Assembly (NCBI GenBank): GCA_026004215.1
Contig: BPIR01000002.1
Coordinates: forward strand, 51,844-115,843
Reading direction: 5' to 3'
Length of the DNA stretch: 64,000 nucleotides
Origin: Candidatus Binatia bacterium
GTDB taxonomy: Bacteria; Desulfobacterota; Binatia; HRBIN30
Positions within the stretch are counted from its first letter, which is position 1; each line of letters starts with the position of its first letter. The notes beneath the pieces are model-generated. The model saw only the letters and a list, made by a program, of their open reading frames with translations, ran no database searches and was not told where the DNA came from. Both the position numbers and the translations under genes were made by a program. Below, one piece after another: positions 53,767 through 62,912 of the stretch.

Positions 53767-55109
53767 ACGGGATCATCCAGCGCTGCCGCGTTCCGGACGA
53801 TCTCTCGACGGTCACGCACATCGGAGAGGAAGCCCCGCCACGAGAGGCCGGCCTTTCCGCCGCGCAAGTGGAAGAGATCTGGTCGGCCGTCACCAAGTTT
53901 TTTGCCACCGGCATGCATCCGGCCTTGCAAATCTGCTTGCGCCGGCAAGGGGTCGTTTTCCTCCATCGCGCCCTGGGGTTTGCCCGAGGCAACGCGCCGC
54001 AGGATCCTCCCGAAGCACCCAAAATTCCTTGCACGACCGCAACCCCCTTTACGATCTTCTCGGCATCCAAGGCCGTAACGGCCATGGTCATTCACTATCT
54101 CGATCAGCAGCGCCTGATCCACCTGGACGACCCCGTCTGCGAATACATCCCCGAGTTTGCTCGGCACAACAAACAATGGATCACCATCCGACATGTACTT
54201 GCCCATCGCGCCGGTATTCCCACGATCCCCCCGGAGGCCATGGACTTGGAACATCTCGAACACCCGGAGCGCATCGTACAGCTCCTCTGCGATCTCGAAC
54301 CAGTTTGGCCCGCAGGGCGAGTCGTGGCTTACCACGCCCTCACGGGCGGATTCATCCTGGGAGAGATCGTGCGCCGCGTGACCGGAACCGATATCCGCAC
54401 CTTCCTCACCCACACGATTCGCGAGCCGCTCGGATTTCGATGGATGAACTACGGCGTGCGCGAAGCCGACATTCCCAAAGTGGCTCACAATGCCTTCACG
54501 GGACCTCCCCCTTTACCCCCGCTTTCCACCCTCCTGCACAAGGCCATTGGCATGGACCTGCGCCAGGCAACGGAGCTGTCCAACGATCCGCGCTTTTTGC
54601 GCGCCATCATTCCGGCGGGCAATATCGTGACCACGGCGGAAGAACTGAGCCGGTTCTACGACCTGCTGTTGAACGGAGGCGAACTCGACGGCGTGCGCAT
54701 CTTCGACCGGCGTACGGTGCGGCGCGCCACTCTGGAGCAAACGAACTGGGAAATTGACTTGAGTTTCGGCTTGCCGCTGCGGTACTCACTGGGATTTATG
54801 CTCGGTGCAGATTACTTGAGCCTGTACGGCCCCGACACCCGGCTGGCCTTCGGTCACTTGGGATTCACGAACATGGTGGGTTGGGCCGACCCGGAGCGCG
54901 GTGTGGCGGGCGCGATTTTGAATAGCGGCAAGCCGTTAGTGTATCCGGAACTCGTTTATGCGTGGAATGTCATGCGTGTCATCGCCAACCAGTGCCCAAA
55001 GGAGCCAACCCCGCATGGCCGAAGTGCACGGCGACCTGTTTCTGCCCGTGCCCAGCGGCAAACTGCAACTCGCTCTCGGGGGCCGCGCCGACAACGACGA
55101 GGCCGGTGA
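53763..55109 (+). CDS. Beta-lactamase-family serine hydrolase (class C-like esterase)
   Basis: A 448-residue cytoplasmic-looking protein of the beta-lactamase/EstB/penicillin-binding family. TPFTIFSASKAVTAMVIHYL contains the SxxK nucleophile motif (Ser-Ala-Ser-Lys), AYHALTGGFILGEIV the Tyr motif (Y-x-x replacing YxN), and FGHLGFTNMVGWADPERGV the late HxG-like motif. Such proteins are usually esterases. The last ~35 residues are Arg-rich and atypical. Translationally coupled to the TetR gene by 4 bases, so it may be part of the regulated detoxification unit. Confidence 0.85.
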   Translation: MNGIIQRCRVPDDLSTVTHIGEEAPPREAGLSAAQVEEIWSAVTKFFATGMHPALQICLRRQGVVFLHRALGFARGNAPQDPPEAPKIPCTTATPFTIFSASKAVTAMVIHYLDQQRLIHLDDPVCEYIPEFARHNKQWITIRHVLAHRAGIPTIPPEAMDLEHLEHPERIVQLLCDLEPVWPAGRVVAYHALTGGFILGEIVRRVTGTDIRTFLTHTIREPLGFRWMNYGVREADIPKVAHNAFTGPPPLPPLSTLLHKAIGMDLRQATELSNDPRFLRAIIPAGNIVTTAEELSRFYDLLLNGGELDGVRIFDRRTVRRATLEQTNWEIDLSFGLPLRYSLGFMLGADYLSLYGPDTRLAFGHLGFTNMVGWADPERGVAGAILNSGKPLVYPELVYAWNVMRVIANQCPKEPTPHGRSARRPVSARAQRQTATRSRGPRRQRRGR

Positions 55110-55150
55110 AGGCCGATGCACGCTTGTGAAAACGACGTGCATTTTTCTGC

Positions 55151-56314
55151 GTGACCAAGGTCTGCGCTTGCTTCACAATACCGCGTGTGAAGCAAGCCAA
55201 CAGTCACCCGTCGCAACGACCAGTAGAGGCGATCTCCGCGGTCACCGCGATCTGCGCGTTGCCGACCAACGCCGACGCCGCGCGGATGCTCGCCAACCTG
55301 TTGTCGGCGGGGAGCGCTTACGCAGAGCGCACCGGCTTGGTGCTCGACTTTGTCGTGGTCGAACAAACTGCGCGAGGTATCCCGGAAGCCGGGAAAACAG
55401 TCGGGCCCGTTCGCCTCGTTCGCCGCGGTCGCGCGGAACCGTGGGCTGCCTTTCTCCAGCGCCTGCTGGTGCACGTATCCGGCAACTGGATCGTCGTCGC
55501 CAGTGAGGACAGTCTGGAGAACGTGCGAGATCTCGAGTCCGTCCTCGATCACCTCGCACGCAACCCTCGACCGGTCGCCGGCATTCGACGGACAGGTTCT
55601 CCGAGCACGGTGGAAGTTCTCGGCCGTAAATCGAGCGGGGCAGTCGCCGTGTTTGCAGCCCCACTGGAAGTCGCACGCCACGCCGCCCCGGAGGTTGAAT
55701 CATCGGATCCGACCTTTCCGGTCGCCGAATGGTGGCTCGCGATTGCAAGCAGACTTCCAGAGAGATGCGCCGCCACCGTCGTCGCCCTGAATGCACCTGC
55801 GCCCTCCGACCCAGCCCGCTCCAACGTTGGTCGCACCATGCCTCTCCAGACAGCACCTCTACAACGCACCGCGACTTCGACGCTGCAGCCCGATATGCCT
55901 TCCGCTGTTGCAACGCTTTCGGCTCTTGCAACAACGACGGCCTTACTCGCCTTCGCCGTCGATGGTTGGCTGGCCAACTTCGCTGCGTGGGCTTGTGGTT
56001 GTGCCAGCTTCTGTGCCTTCTCGCTCTGGCGCTTGCATCGGCTGTTCCTGCCCGTACTCGTGCGCGTCACGGCAGCCTTGCGTTTCACCGCTGGCGCCTT
56101 AGCCCCCCGTCTGCAAAGGGCCGCGTGGGTGTACACGGGTCTGGGCACCGTTGCTGCGTCGGTGGCCTTACACCCCGCCCTGCGCAATGCGCCGGACCGC
56201 GCGATCGCCACCGCCGGGCTCGCCCTGGCCACGGCAAGCGCCGTCATTGGGATCCATCTGTTCGGTTGGTCCGGCGTGTTACGCCGGTTGGCCCGTCCAC
56301 CCGAGAACATCTGA
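55151..56314 (+). CDS. Membrane protein of unknown function
   Basis: About 387 residues. The N-terminal ~200 residues are soluble, with alternating strands and helices (VTAICALPTNADAARMLANL, GLVLDFVVVEQTARGIP, VSGNWIVVASEDSL) vaguely like a glycosyltransferase GT-A domain, but no DxD is seen. The C-terminal part has four hydrophobic segments (LATTTALLAFAVDGWLANFA, CGCASFCAFSLW, VYTGLGTVAASVAL, AGLALATASAVIGIHLFGW). I do not recognise the family. The start is uncertain: GTG at 55151 or GTG at 55187. It is 41 bases after the hydrolase stop. Confidence 0.55.
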   Translation: MTKVCACFTIPRVKQANSHPSQRPVEAISAVTAICALPTNADAARMLANLLSAGSAYAERTGLVLDFVVVEQTARGIPEAGKTVGPVRLVRRGRAEPWAAFLQRLLVHVSGNWIVVASEDSLENVRDLESVLDHLARNPRPVAGIRRTGSPSTVEVLGRKSSGAVAVFAAPLEVARHAAPEVESSDPTFPVAEWWLAIASRLPERCAATVVALNAPAPSDPARSNVGRTMPLQTAPLQRTATSTLQPDMPSAVATLSALATTTALLAFAVDGWLANFAAWACGCASFCAFSLWRLHRLFLPVLVRVTAALRFTAGALAPRLQRAAWVYTGLGTVAASVALHPALRNAPDRAIATAGLALATASAVIGIHLFGWSGVLRRLARPPENI

Positions 56315-56420
56315 TTTACAACCGATCCGCTGCGCCCCAGACGCAAAAGCACCCGCGGCACGACCATCCGACCTTCTCCGGCGCTTGCCAGGAGCAGCGA
56401 GCTATGCGAGCAAACCGCGC

Positions 56421-57401
56421 GTGCGAGACGTCGTTTTGCGCACCATCGAGCTTGCGGAGCGCGACGCAGTCCTGGACTTACTGGCGGAGTGGTACAATGA
56501 CCGCGAGTTTTTTGCGCGCTACCTACTCCATGATCCGACGTTCTCTCCCGCCCTGTGCTTCGTAGCTGAAGTCGAGGGGCGGTTGGTCAGCACGTTCCAG
56601 GTGTTTCGCAAAGCGGTGCGCTTGGACGGCACCTGTCTCGACGTAGCCGGCGTGGGGAACGTTTTCACGACCGCCGCCTACCGCGGAAAGGGCATCGCAT
56701 CTCGGCTCCTCCAGTACGGTCTCGCTCAACTGCCGGAGCACGATTTCGACGTCTCGTTGCTGTTTGCCGTCCGCCTCGGTTTTTACGCCCGCCTGGGTTA
56801 CCACTCGCACCTCCGCTACCTCGTGTTCCTCGCGCCGGGGGCTCGGCCTCGCCTGCCTGAACGGTACCGGGTTCGGCCATTTGCCGCGGAAGACTTGCCC
56901 GCAGTTCAAGCGGTTTACGATACCTATTGCGCGTGCCGGCGGGGCACCACCGTCCGCACCAGCGATTATTGGCGCGCACAGCTCCGTTATGCGGGCAATC
57001 CCGGCGAAGAATTTCTCCTCGCCACCGATGCCGACCGAGTCGTCGCCTACGCGCGCGCCACCGGCTTGTTGGACTTTTATGTGATCACGGAGTACGGCTA
57101 CGCACCGGGCCACCGCGATGCACTGCTCCAACTCCTTCTGCAACATTATCTCGAGGGGATCCAGCAATGGCCTGGTGTGGTGGCGCAGTTAGCCCACGAG
57201 CCCGAGGTCCTCGAGGCATTGCGGCAGCACGGAATCGCAGACCACCGCATTGACGACGTGTTCTGGATGTGGCGCATCGTGTCTCCCGAGCGCCTGGCGG
57301 AAAAACTCCGCACTCGGCCTGATGCGCTGCGGCCGGAGTTGCTCTGGCGCGAAATCCTTCCGCCCGAGTCGAGCGTGTATTGGATTTCCGACCGCTTTTA
57401 G
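56421..57401 (+). CDS. GNAT-family N-acetyltransferase
   Basis: About 326 residues. The first half is a GNAT domain: VLRTIELAERDAVLDLLAEW, LCFVAEVEGRLVSTFQVF, VGNVFTTAAYRGKGIASRLL (the acetyl-CoA binding RGKGIA motif) and LLFAVRLGFYARLGYHSHL. The second half repeats a weaker GNAT-like fold (RPFAAEDLPAVQAVYDTY). Eis-like double-GNAT architecture is possible. GTG at 56421 is the best-placed start; the open frame extends upstream without likeness. Substrate unknown. Confidence 0.82.
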   Translation: MRDVVLRTIELAERDAVLDLLAEWYNDREFFARYLLHDPTFSPALCFVAEVEGRLVSTFQVFRKAVRLDGTCLDVAGVGNVFTTAAYRGKGIASRLLQYGLAQLPEHDFDVSLLFAVRLGFYARLGYHSHLRYLVFLAPGARPRLPERYRVRPFAAEDLPAVQAVYDTYCACRRGTTVRTSDYWRAQLRYAGNPGEEFLLATDADRVVAYARATGLLDFYVITEYGYAPGHRDALLQLLLQHYLEGIQQWPGVVAQLAHEPEVLEALRQHGIADHRIDDVFWMWRIVSPERLAEKLRTRPDALRPELLWREILPPESSVYWISDRF

Positions 57402-57964
57402 CTCCCCGCTGCCGCCTTCCACTTGATGTTGCAGCCTAGGCTCGGCTTCTGGTTAGCCGGCACGGGGCGGCCTTCGAGAACAGCATCTACGGCCTCGCGG
57501 AGGTCGGCACCCGTAGGCGGCAAAGCGGTACCGGGCCGGCTGTCATCGAACTGCCCCCGGTAAACGAGCTTGCGCTCCTTGTCGAATAAAAAGAAATCCG
57601 GCGTGCAAGCTGCACCGTATGCCTTTGCGACTTCTTGGGTTTCGTCGAACAGGTACGGGAAAATGTACCCTGCCTCGCGGGCTTCCTCGGCCATTTTCTC
57701 CGGGCTGTCCTCAGGATACTGCGTGATGTCGTTCGAGTTGATGGCCACGATGGCAAGCCCTTTGGGGATGTACTCGCGCGCAAACTGCGCGAGCGCGGAG
57801 CGGATGTGTTTTACGTACGGGCAGTGGTTGCAGATAAACATGACCAACAACGCAGGCTTGTCGGCAAAATCATCCAGCGAGTAGTACTTCCCGCTAGGAT
57901 CGGGCAGGCGGAAGTACGGTGCCTTCGTGCCCAAAGGAACCATCTTCGATGGTGTCGCCGCCAT
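57398..57964 (-). CDS. Thioredoxin-fold redoxin (AhpC/TSA-like)
   Basis: A 188-residue protein: PLGTKAPYFRLPDPSGKYY begins the fold, ALLVMFICNHCPYVKHIRS is the active-site helix with CxxC, typical of the 'NHCPYVKH' subfamily, and AYGAACTPDFFLFDKERKLV follows. Likely a thiol peroxidase or disulfide reductase. ATG at 57964 chosen because the family begins at MVPLG. The 3' end overlaps the convergent GNAT gene by 4 bases. Gene to the right is divergent. Confidence 0.88.
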   Translation of the reverse strand: MAATPSKMVPLGTKAPYFRLPDPSGKYYSLDDFADKPALLVMFICNHCPYVKHIRSALAQFAREYIPKGLAIVAINSNDITQYPEDSPEKMAEEAREAGYIFPYLFDETQEVAKAYGAACTPDFFLFDKERKLVYRGQFDDSRPGTALPPTGADLREAVDAVLEGRPVPANQKPSLGCNIKWKAAAGS

Positions 57965-58315
57965 GTTTACGCACCTCCTCGTCTCTGCGTACGCCATCAA
58001 TTGATGAAAACGGCATCGAGGCGCAAGGGCGTGACCGTGCCGCTTCGCGGAGAAAACTGCGCGACGAAGCAACCCCCTTACCTGCCGCTCCGGTGCGCTC
58101 CCCATGGATCTTCCCAGCGTGTCGCATTCACGAACTCGAGCCTACCCACCGGATCGGGGCCCCGTTCGCGCCGCTTGCCCGAAAGCGCACCGCGCCTCCC
58201 CACGCGCGATTGGCGCAACGGTTCTGCAAGGAGGACCGACACAAGAACGTTTTCCGCTCCCGAAACGAGAGGATTGCTCGTTGAAACTCGGGGGTTTCTT
58301 CTTCATTCTGCGCGC
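57965..58315. other. Intergenic region upstream of a secreted dockerin protein
   Basis: About 350 bases between divergent genes; overlapping open frames on both strands have no family likeness. Probably promoters of both genes, none definable. Confidence 0.35.
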
Positions 58316-59068
58316 GTGATCCAGACCTCTATAAAGTGCCGCCGAACGCTGGTCCTTCTGCTGGCCTTATATTGCATGGCGCTGGCGTTGCCCGGACATG
58401 CCCAGCGCCTTTGCTCTGGGGGGACGCGCGACGGCCAGCCGTGCACGGACCCCACCGAGTGCCCTGGGGGCGCATGCGTGAACGCACAAGGCGTGTGCGA
58501 TGGCGGGACCGACGATGGCCTCGATTGTGATTGCGCCCTCGGCGTATGCAGCGCCGCGCCCGCGTGCCCCAGTGACCCGGAGCTGGGAGCGTGCACCGGT
58601 GGCTTATTTGCGGGTCAGTGCTGTGACCCGACCTACAACTGCTCCGATGGAAGCCCGTGCACCCCGACCCAGAAAGTGTGCCTGAGCGGGCCGCTCAAAG
58701 GACTCTCTTGTTTGCGCGACCAACACTGCCTCGGTGCTCCTTGCTGGGCTGTGGGGCGAGTGTGTGACGATGGTTTCGCTTGTACGGATGACGATGATTG
58801 TATCTCCGGCACCTGCGAGGGCACCGGAAACTTCCCCACGCCTACCCCGACCCTTCTCGCGAGTCCGACTCCGACACCCCTGTCGTGCGTCGGTGACTGC
58901 GACGGGGACGGCGCCGTCACCATCGATAACATCCTGAGCCTCGTGAACATTGCACTCGGGCAAGCTGCCGTCACAACATGCCCCAGTGGCGACGCCAATG
59001 GCGACGGCATGATCACGGTGAACGAAATCGTTCTCGCCGTCAACGCGGCGCTTGCCGGCTGCCTCTAG
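58316..59068 (+). CDS. Secreted Cys-rich protein with C-terminal dockerin-like repeats
   Basis: A 250-residue exported protein. GTG start at 58316 gives a clean signal peptide (CRRTLVLLLALYCMALALPG). The mature N-terminal ~125 residues are Cys-rich repeats of the CxGGTRDGQPC / CDDGFACTDDDDC type, as in secreted 'delta-EGF/MYXO-CTERM-like' Cys proteins. A Pro/Thr linker (FPTPTPTLLASPTPTPL) leads to CVGDCDGDGAVTIDNILSLV and GDANGDGMITVNEIVLAVN, a canonical dockerin-like pair. Probably a surface or secreted protein. Its end overlaps the convergent ABC gene by 29 bases. Confidence 0.8.
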   Translation: MIQTSIKCRRTLVLLLALYCMALALPGHAQRLCSGGTRDGQPCTDPTECPGGACVNAQGVCDGGTDDGLDCDCALGVCSAAPACPSDPELGACTGGLFAGQCCDPTYNCSDGSPCTPTQKVCLSGPLKGLSCLRDQHCLGAPCWAVGRVCDDGFACTDDDDCISGTCEGTGNFPTPTPTLLASPTPTPLSCVGDCDGDGAVTIDNILSLVNIALGQAAVTTCPSGDANGDGMITVNEIVLAVNAALAGCL

Positions 59069-60041
59069 ATCCCTGGCCGCCATGGTGGGAGTGTTCGCCA
59101 GGGTCGCCTTCCTCCGCGGCAAGCCGCAAGAATACATCCTCCAGCGAGGGTTCCCGCAGGCGCCAGCTTCGCACCTCGACTCCCAGGTTTCGTGCGGCGC
59201 GCACCCACGCTTCGGGATCCGCTTCCGTGCGCGGAATCGGTATGTGCAAATGCTCGCCAAACGGCGCCACATCGGGGAAGCGCAAATCCTGCGCCAGCTT
59301 GCGACGAGCCCGCCGCGCATCGACGCAGTGGAGATCCAGAACCATAGTCGGAGAGGAAGAGCGCAGCTCGCTCGGCGTACCCGTGGCAATTAGCCGCCCG
59401 CCCAACAGAAAACCAACGCGGTTACAACGTTCCGCCTCGTCCATATACGGGGTGGACAAGAAAATCGTGGAGCCGGCCTGCAGCAATTCGTAGAGGATCA
59501 GCCAGAACTCGCGGCGCGATATGGGATCCACCCCAATGGTCGGTTCATCGAGCACCAAAATTTCCGGCTGGTGGACCAAGGCCGCACACAGACTCAACTT
59601 CTGCTTCATCCCCCCCGAAAGGTTGCGCGCCAGGCGGTCTTGGAACGGCTCCAGCCGGCTGAATTGCAGCAACCGCGACACCCGCTCTCTGCGTTGCCCG
59701 GGCGGTACGTGCCAGACCTCGGCCACATACAGCAGGTTCTCCGCCACCGTGAGGGTTTCGGACAAGCTAAACCGCTGCGACATGTAGCCGATGCGGCTCT
59801 TCGCGAGGGCGGGGTTTTGCGCCACGTCAATTCCGTCCATCAGCACGCGTCCTTCTGTCGGCGCAATCAAGCCCACCATGGTGCGCAGGAGCGTCGTCTT
59901 GCCCGCGCCATCCGGTCCGACGAGAGCAAACAACTCGCCTCTAGCAACGCGAACACTCACCCCCGCAAGCGCCCGAGTGCCGCCGGGGTACACCTTGCCG
60001 AGTTCCTCGACCACGATGGCAAAGTCTGGTTGCCGACTCAT
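59040..60041 (-). CDS. ABC transporter ATP-binding protein
   Basis: A 333-residue ATPase of the multidrug/polysaccharide-export type (YhiH/CcmA-like). Walker A is GPDGAGKTTLLR (Asp where Asn is more usual), signature LSGGMKQKLSL, Walker B ILVLDEPTIGVDP, then the H-loop position reads LSTPYMDEAERC (Thr-Pro-Tyr instead of His, seen in related YhiH-type ATPases). It overlaps the HlyD gene by 4 bases. No ABC-2 permease follows in the window; the partner permease would have to be elsewhere or is lost. Confidence 0.88.
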   Translation of the reverse strand: MSRQPDFAIVVEELGKVYPGGTRALAGVSVRVARGELFALVGPDGAGKTTLLRTMVGLIAPTEGRVLMDGIDVAQNPALAKSRIGYMSQRFSLSETLTVAENLLYVAEVWHVPPGQRRERVSRLLQFSRLEPFQDRLARNLSGGMKQKLSLCAALVHQPEILVLDEPTIGVDPISRREFWLILYELLQAGSTIFLSTPYMDEAERCNRVGFLLGGRLIATGTPSELRSSSPTMVLDLHCVDARRARRKLAQDLRFPDVAPFGEHLHIPIPRTEADPEAWVRAARNLGVEVRSWRLREPSLEDVFLRLAAEEGDPGEHSHHGGQGSRGSRQAPR

Positions 60042-61051
60042 GGACGGGCGCCGTTGGGCTCGGCTCGATCCAAGGGGATCACCGCATCCGCAGGCATCCC
60101 CGGCTTGAGGATGCCTTCCGGATTGTCCACCTCGATCTTCACGCGGTAGACGAGTTTGACCCGTTCGTTCTGGGTTTGGATGTTCTTGGGAGTGAACTCG
60201 GATTTGTCGGCCACGTACACCACGCGCCCTTCGAACGGGCGGTTGGGGTATGCGTCCACGAACACCAGCGCCCGCATCCCGAGGCGCACGCGGCCAAGGT
60301 CGCGCTCGCTGATGTAGAGGTTCACCCAGGGCCGGGCCAAATCGCCCATGGTGACCACCGGCGTACCGGCCATCACCGTTTCGCCGACTTCCCGATTCTT
60401 CGACAACACCCTTCCGGAAATCGGCGCAAACAACTGGCAGCGCGATAAGTTCAATTCGGCGATCGCCAGCGCCTTTTCCGCCTCCCGTAGCCGTGCTCGT
60501 CCTTCCTCGATTTCTTCCGTACGAAAGCCTTCCTTCAACATGTCGAGCCGCGCCCGCGCACTGTCACGGGCAGCGACGGCCGCGTTGAGTGCAGTACGTG
60601 CCCGGTCCCACTCCGCCTGTGCAGCAATCCCTCGACGAAACAGCTCTTCCACGCGGGCGAAATCCCGTTCCCGCAGCTTGAGTTCCGACTCAGCCGATTC
60701 GAGCGCCGCCAGCGCCTGGTCCACTTCCTGCCCCCGAGGCCCGCGGGTCAATAAAGAGTAGCGGGCCTCGGCCGCAGCTTTGGCCGCTTGGGCCCGCTCT
60801 ACCTGGAGACGGAACTCCCGCTCGTCCAACCGCGCAATCGGCTCGCCCTTGTCCACCAGCGCTCCCTCGTCGACAAACCGCGCTGTGATCGTGCCGGGCA
60901 CCTCGAAGGCGACATCCACCTCGGTCACTTCTACGATGCCCGACCCCCGGATCGCCGTTTCTCGCTCTTGCTCTCGCTCTTGCCAAAACCACCACACGCT
61001 GGCGGCGATCACCAAGACAGCCATGATGGCCAGCCACACCAGGCGCCTCAT
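60038..61051 (-). CDS. HlyD-family membrane fusion protein (YhiI/EmrA-like)
   Basis: A 337-residue periplasmic adaptor. N-terminal anchor LVWLAIMAVLVIAASVWWFW, then a lipoyl half-motif (GIVEVTEVDVAFEVPGTI), a long coiled-coil region rich in Ala/Arg/Glu (about 95-210), the second half FAPISGRVLSKNREVGETV and a beta-barrel GTPVVTMGDLARPWVNLYIS. It links the ABC exporter to an outer-membrane channel. Translationally coupled to the ATPase. Confidence 0.9.
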   Translation of the reverse strand: MRRLVWLAIMAVLVIAASVWWFWQEREQERETAIRGSGIVEVTEVDVAFEVPGTITARFVDEGALVDKGEPIARLDEREFRLQVERAQAAKAAAEARYSLLTRGPRGQEVDQALAALESAESELKLRERDFARVEELFRRGIAAQAEWDRARTALNAAVAARDSARARLDMLKEGFRTEEIEEGRARLREAEKALAIAELNLSRCQLFAPISGRVLSKNREVGETVMAGTPVVTMGDLARPWVNLYISERDLGRVRLGMRALVFVDAYPNRPFEGRVVYVADKSEFTPKNIQTQNERVKLVYRVKIEVDNPEGILKPGMPADAVIPLDRAEPNGARP

Positions 61052-61183
61052 GGTGAGGGTTTAAGCACAGGTCCGATATCCATGTAACCGCCCCAAGGTT
61101 CAACGTTGCGCCCTCCTTTTGGTCGCCTTCCAAAACCTGTCTTCGATTGTTCCAGGCGTCCCCGGGCACTATAGTTTGGAGGC

Positions 61184-62311
61184 GTGACCGAAAAAGAGAG
61201 CGCACCCAAAAGCCTACAAGCTCTGCTCGACGAACTGAGCGTGGCGCGGGCGGAGCTAGCGGTTCGGCTGCCGGACAAAGCAGTGCGCTGCCTGGCCTGC
61301 GGCCACCGCTGCTACCTGCCCGAGGGCAAAGTGGGCATTTGCAAGGTGCGCCGGAATCGCGGCGGAGAACTGTACGTACCCTGGGGCTATGTGGCCGGGC
61401 TCCAGTGCGACCCCGTGGAGAAAAAACCGTTTTTCCATGCCTATCCTGGCTCGCTCGCGCTCAGCTTCGGAATGCTCGGATGCGATTACCACTGCTCGTA
61501 CTGCCAAAACTGGATTACCTCGCAAGCGCTGCGAGACCCGGTGGCCGGAGTGCTCCCCCGGAAGGTCACACCCGAGCAGATCGTGCGGCTAGCCCAAGAT
61601 TATGGCGCGAAGATCGTCACCAGCACGTACAACGAGCCCCTGATTACGTCGGAATGGGCGGTGGATATTTTTCGGCTCGCGAAGGCCGCGGGTCTGGTGA
61701 CGTCCTACGTTTCCAACGGCAACGCCACTCCCGAGGTGCTCGAATTCCTCCGGCCTTGGGTCGATTTGTACAAAGTCGACCTCAAGGGCTTTGACGACCG
61801 CCACTACCGTAAGCTCGGCGGCTTACTGGAAACCGTGAAACGCACGATTCGCGATTTGGTGCGTCTCGGCTTTTGGGTGGAAGTGGTGACCTTGCTCGTG
61901 CCCGGGTTCAACGACTCGGAAAACGAACTTCGCAGCCTCACGGAATTTTTGGCTGGCGTGTCCCCCGACATCCCATGGCACGTGACTGCCTTTCACCCCG
62001 ACTACAAGATGACCGACCGCGATGCCACGACTGTGGATCGGCTTCTGTTTGCCGCGCGCCTCGGGGAGGAGGCGGGACTTCGCTACGTGTACGTTGGGAA
62101 TGTTCCGGGCGCTGTGGGTGAATACGAAAACACCCGCTGCCCGCAATGCCGGTACACTGTAGTGGAACGACGCGGTTATCGCGTGTACCGCATGGAGCTC
62201 GTGGAGGGCCGCTGCCCGCAATGCCAGACAAGAATTCCCGGCCATTGGGGCGACTGGACGACCGCCCGGCAACAGTCCAGCGCTTGGTGGCCACGCCCGA
62301 TCGCACTGTGA
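61184..62311 (+). CDS. AmmeMemoRadiSam-type radical SAM enzyme
   Basis: A 375-residue radical SAM protein of the AmmeMemoRadiSam (PflA-like) family. CLACGHRCYLPEGKVGICKV is the N-terminal Cys motif, GMLGCDYHCSYCQNWITSQA the CxxxCxxC cluster, TSTYNEPLITSEW the family's 'NEP' motif, and CPQCRYTVVERRGYRV/CPQCQTRIPG two zinc-ribbon CxxC motifs at the end. The partner AMMECR1 and MEMO proteins are not nearby. GTG start at 61184 lies very close to GGAGG. Coupled to the glycosylase gene by GTGA. Confidence 0.88.
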   Translation: MTEKESAPKSLQALLDELSVARAELAVRLPDKAVRCLACGHRCYLPEGKVGICKVRRNRGGELYVPWGYVAGLQCDPVEKKPFFHAYPGSLALSFGMLGCDYHCSYCQNWITSQALRDPVAGVLPRKVTPEQIVRLAQDYGAKIVTSTYNEPLITSEWAVDIFRLAKAAGLVTSYVSNGNATPEVLEFLRPWVDLYKVDLKGFDDRHYRKLGGLLETVKRTIRDLVRLGFWVEVVTLLVPGFNDSENELRSLTEFLAGVSPDIPWHVTAFHPDYKMTDRDATTVDRLLFAARLGEEAGLRYVYVGNVPGAVGEYENTRCPQCRYTVVERRGYRVYRMELVEGRCPQCQTRIPGHWGDWTTARQQSSAWWPRPIAL

Positions 62312-62874
62312 GCAAGCGTCTCGGCCGCAAGGATTTCGAAGGTCCCACCGAGGAGGTCGCCCGCCGCCTGCTCGGATGCTTTTTGTGCCACCGGATTCAC
62401 GGGCACGTGTATCGCGGCCGCATCGTGGAAACCGAAGCGTACACCCAAGATGCGGCCTCGCACGCGGCCAACGGGAAACGCACCCCGCGCAACGCGGTGA
62501 TGTTCGGCCGCCCGGGTTTGCTGTACGTGTACTTCACCTACGGCATGCACCATTGCGTCAACATCGTCACCGAGCCCGAGGGCACCGCCGGCGCCGTGCT
62601 GCTTCGCGGGTTGGACCAAATCGATCGTGCCAGCGGACCCGCTTTGCTTGCCCGTGCGCTCCATCTCACCCGCGCCGACAACGGGCGCGACCTGGTTCGC
62701 GACCCGCATATCTGGGTAGAACCTGGCTTTGTTCGCCCAGAAGAACGGATCGTCGTGACCACGCGTATCGGCGTGCGCCTAGCCGCAGATCTGCCGTTGC
62801 GTTTCTATTTGCTCGGTAGCCCTGGCGTTTCCCGGCGCGACCGCAAAGCGGAGCAACTCCTGGCCAGACCTTGA
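62308..62874 (+). CDS. 3-methyladenine DNA glycosylase (AAG/MPG family)
   Basis: A 188-residue base-excision repair enzyme. LGRKDFEGPTEEVARRLLGC opens, GRIVETEAYTQDAASHA holds the catalytic Glu and Tyr positions, RNAVMFGRPGLLYVYFTYGM and NIVTEPEGTAGAVLLRGL are core motifs, and GSPGVSRRDRKAE ends. It removes alkylated purines from DNA. The GTG at 62308 overlaps the radical SAM stop (GTGA); an upstream ATG at 62224 is possible but would leave a large overlap. Confidence 0.88.
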   Translation: MSKRLGRKDFEGPTEEVARRLLGCFLCHRIHGHVYRGRIVETEAYTQDAASHAANGKRTPRNAVMFGRPGLLYVYFTYGMHHCVNIVTEPEGTAGAVLLRGLDQIDRASGPALLARALHLTRADNGRDLVRDPHIWVEPGFVRPEERIVVTTRIGVRLAADLPLRFYLLGSPGVSRRDRKAEQLLARP

Positions 62875-62912
62875 CGCTCCGCCCACTGAAGTCCATAGGT
62901 AAGCAAGTTGTT

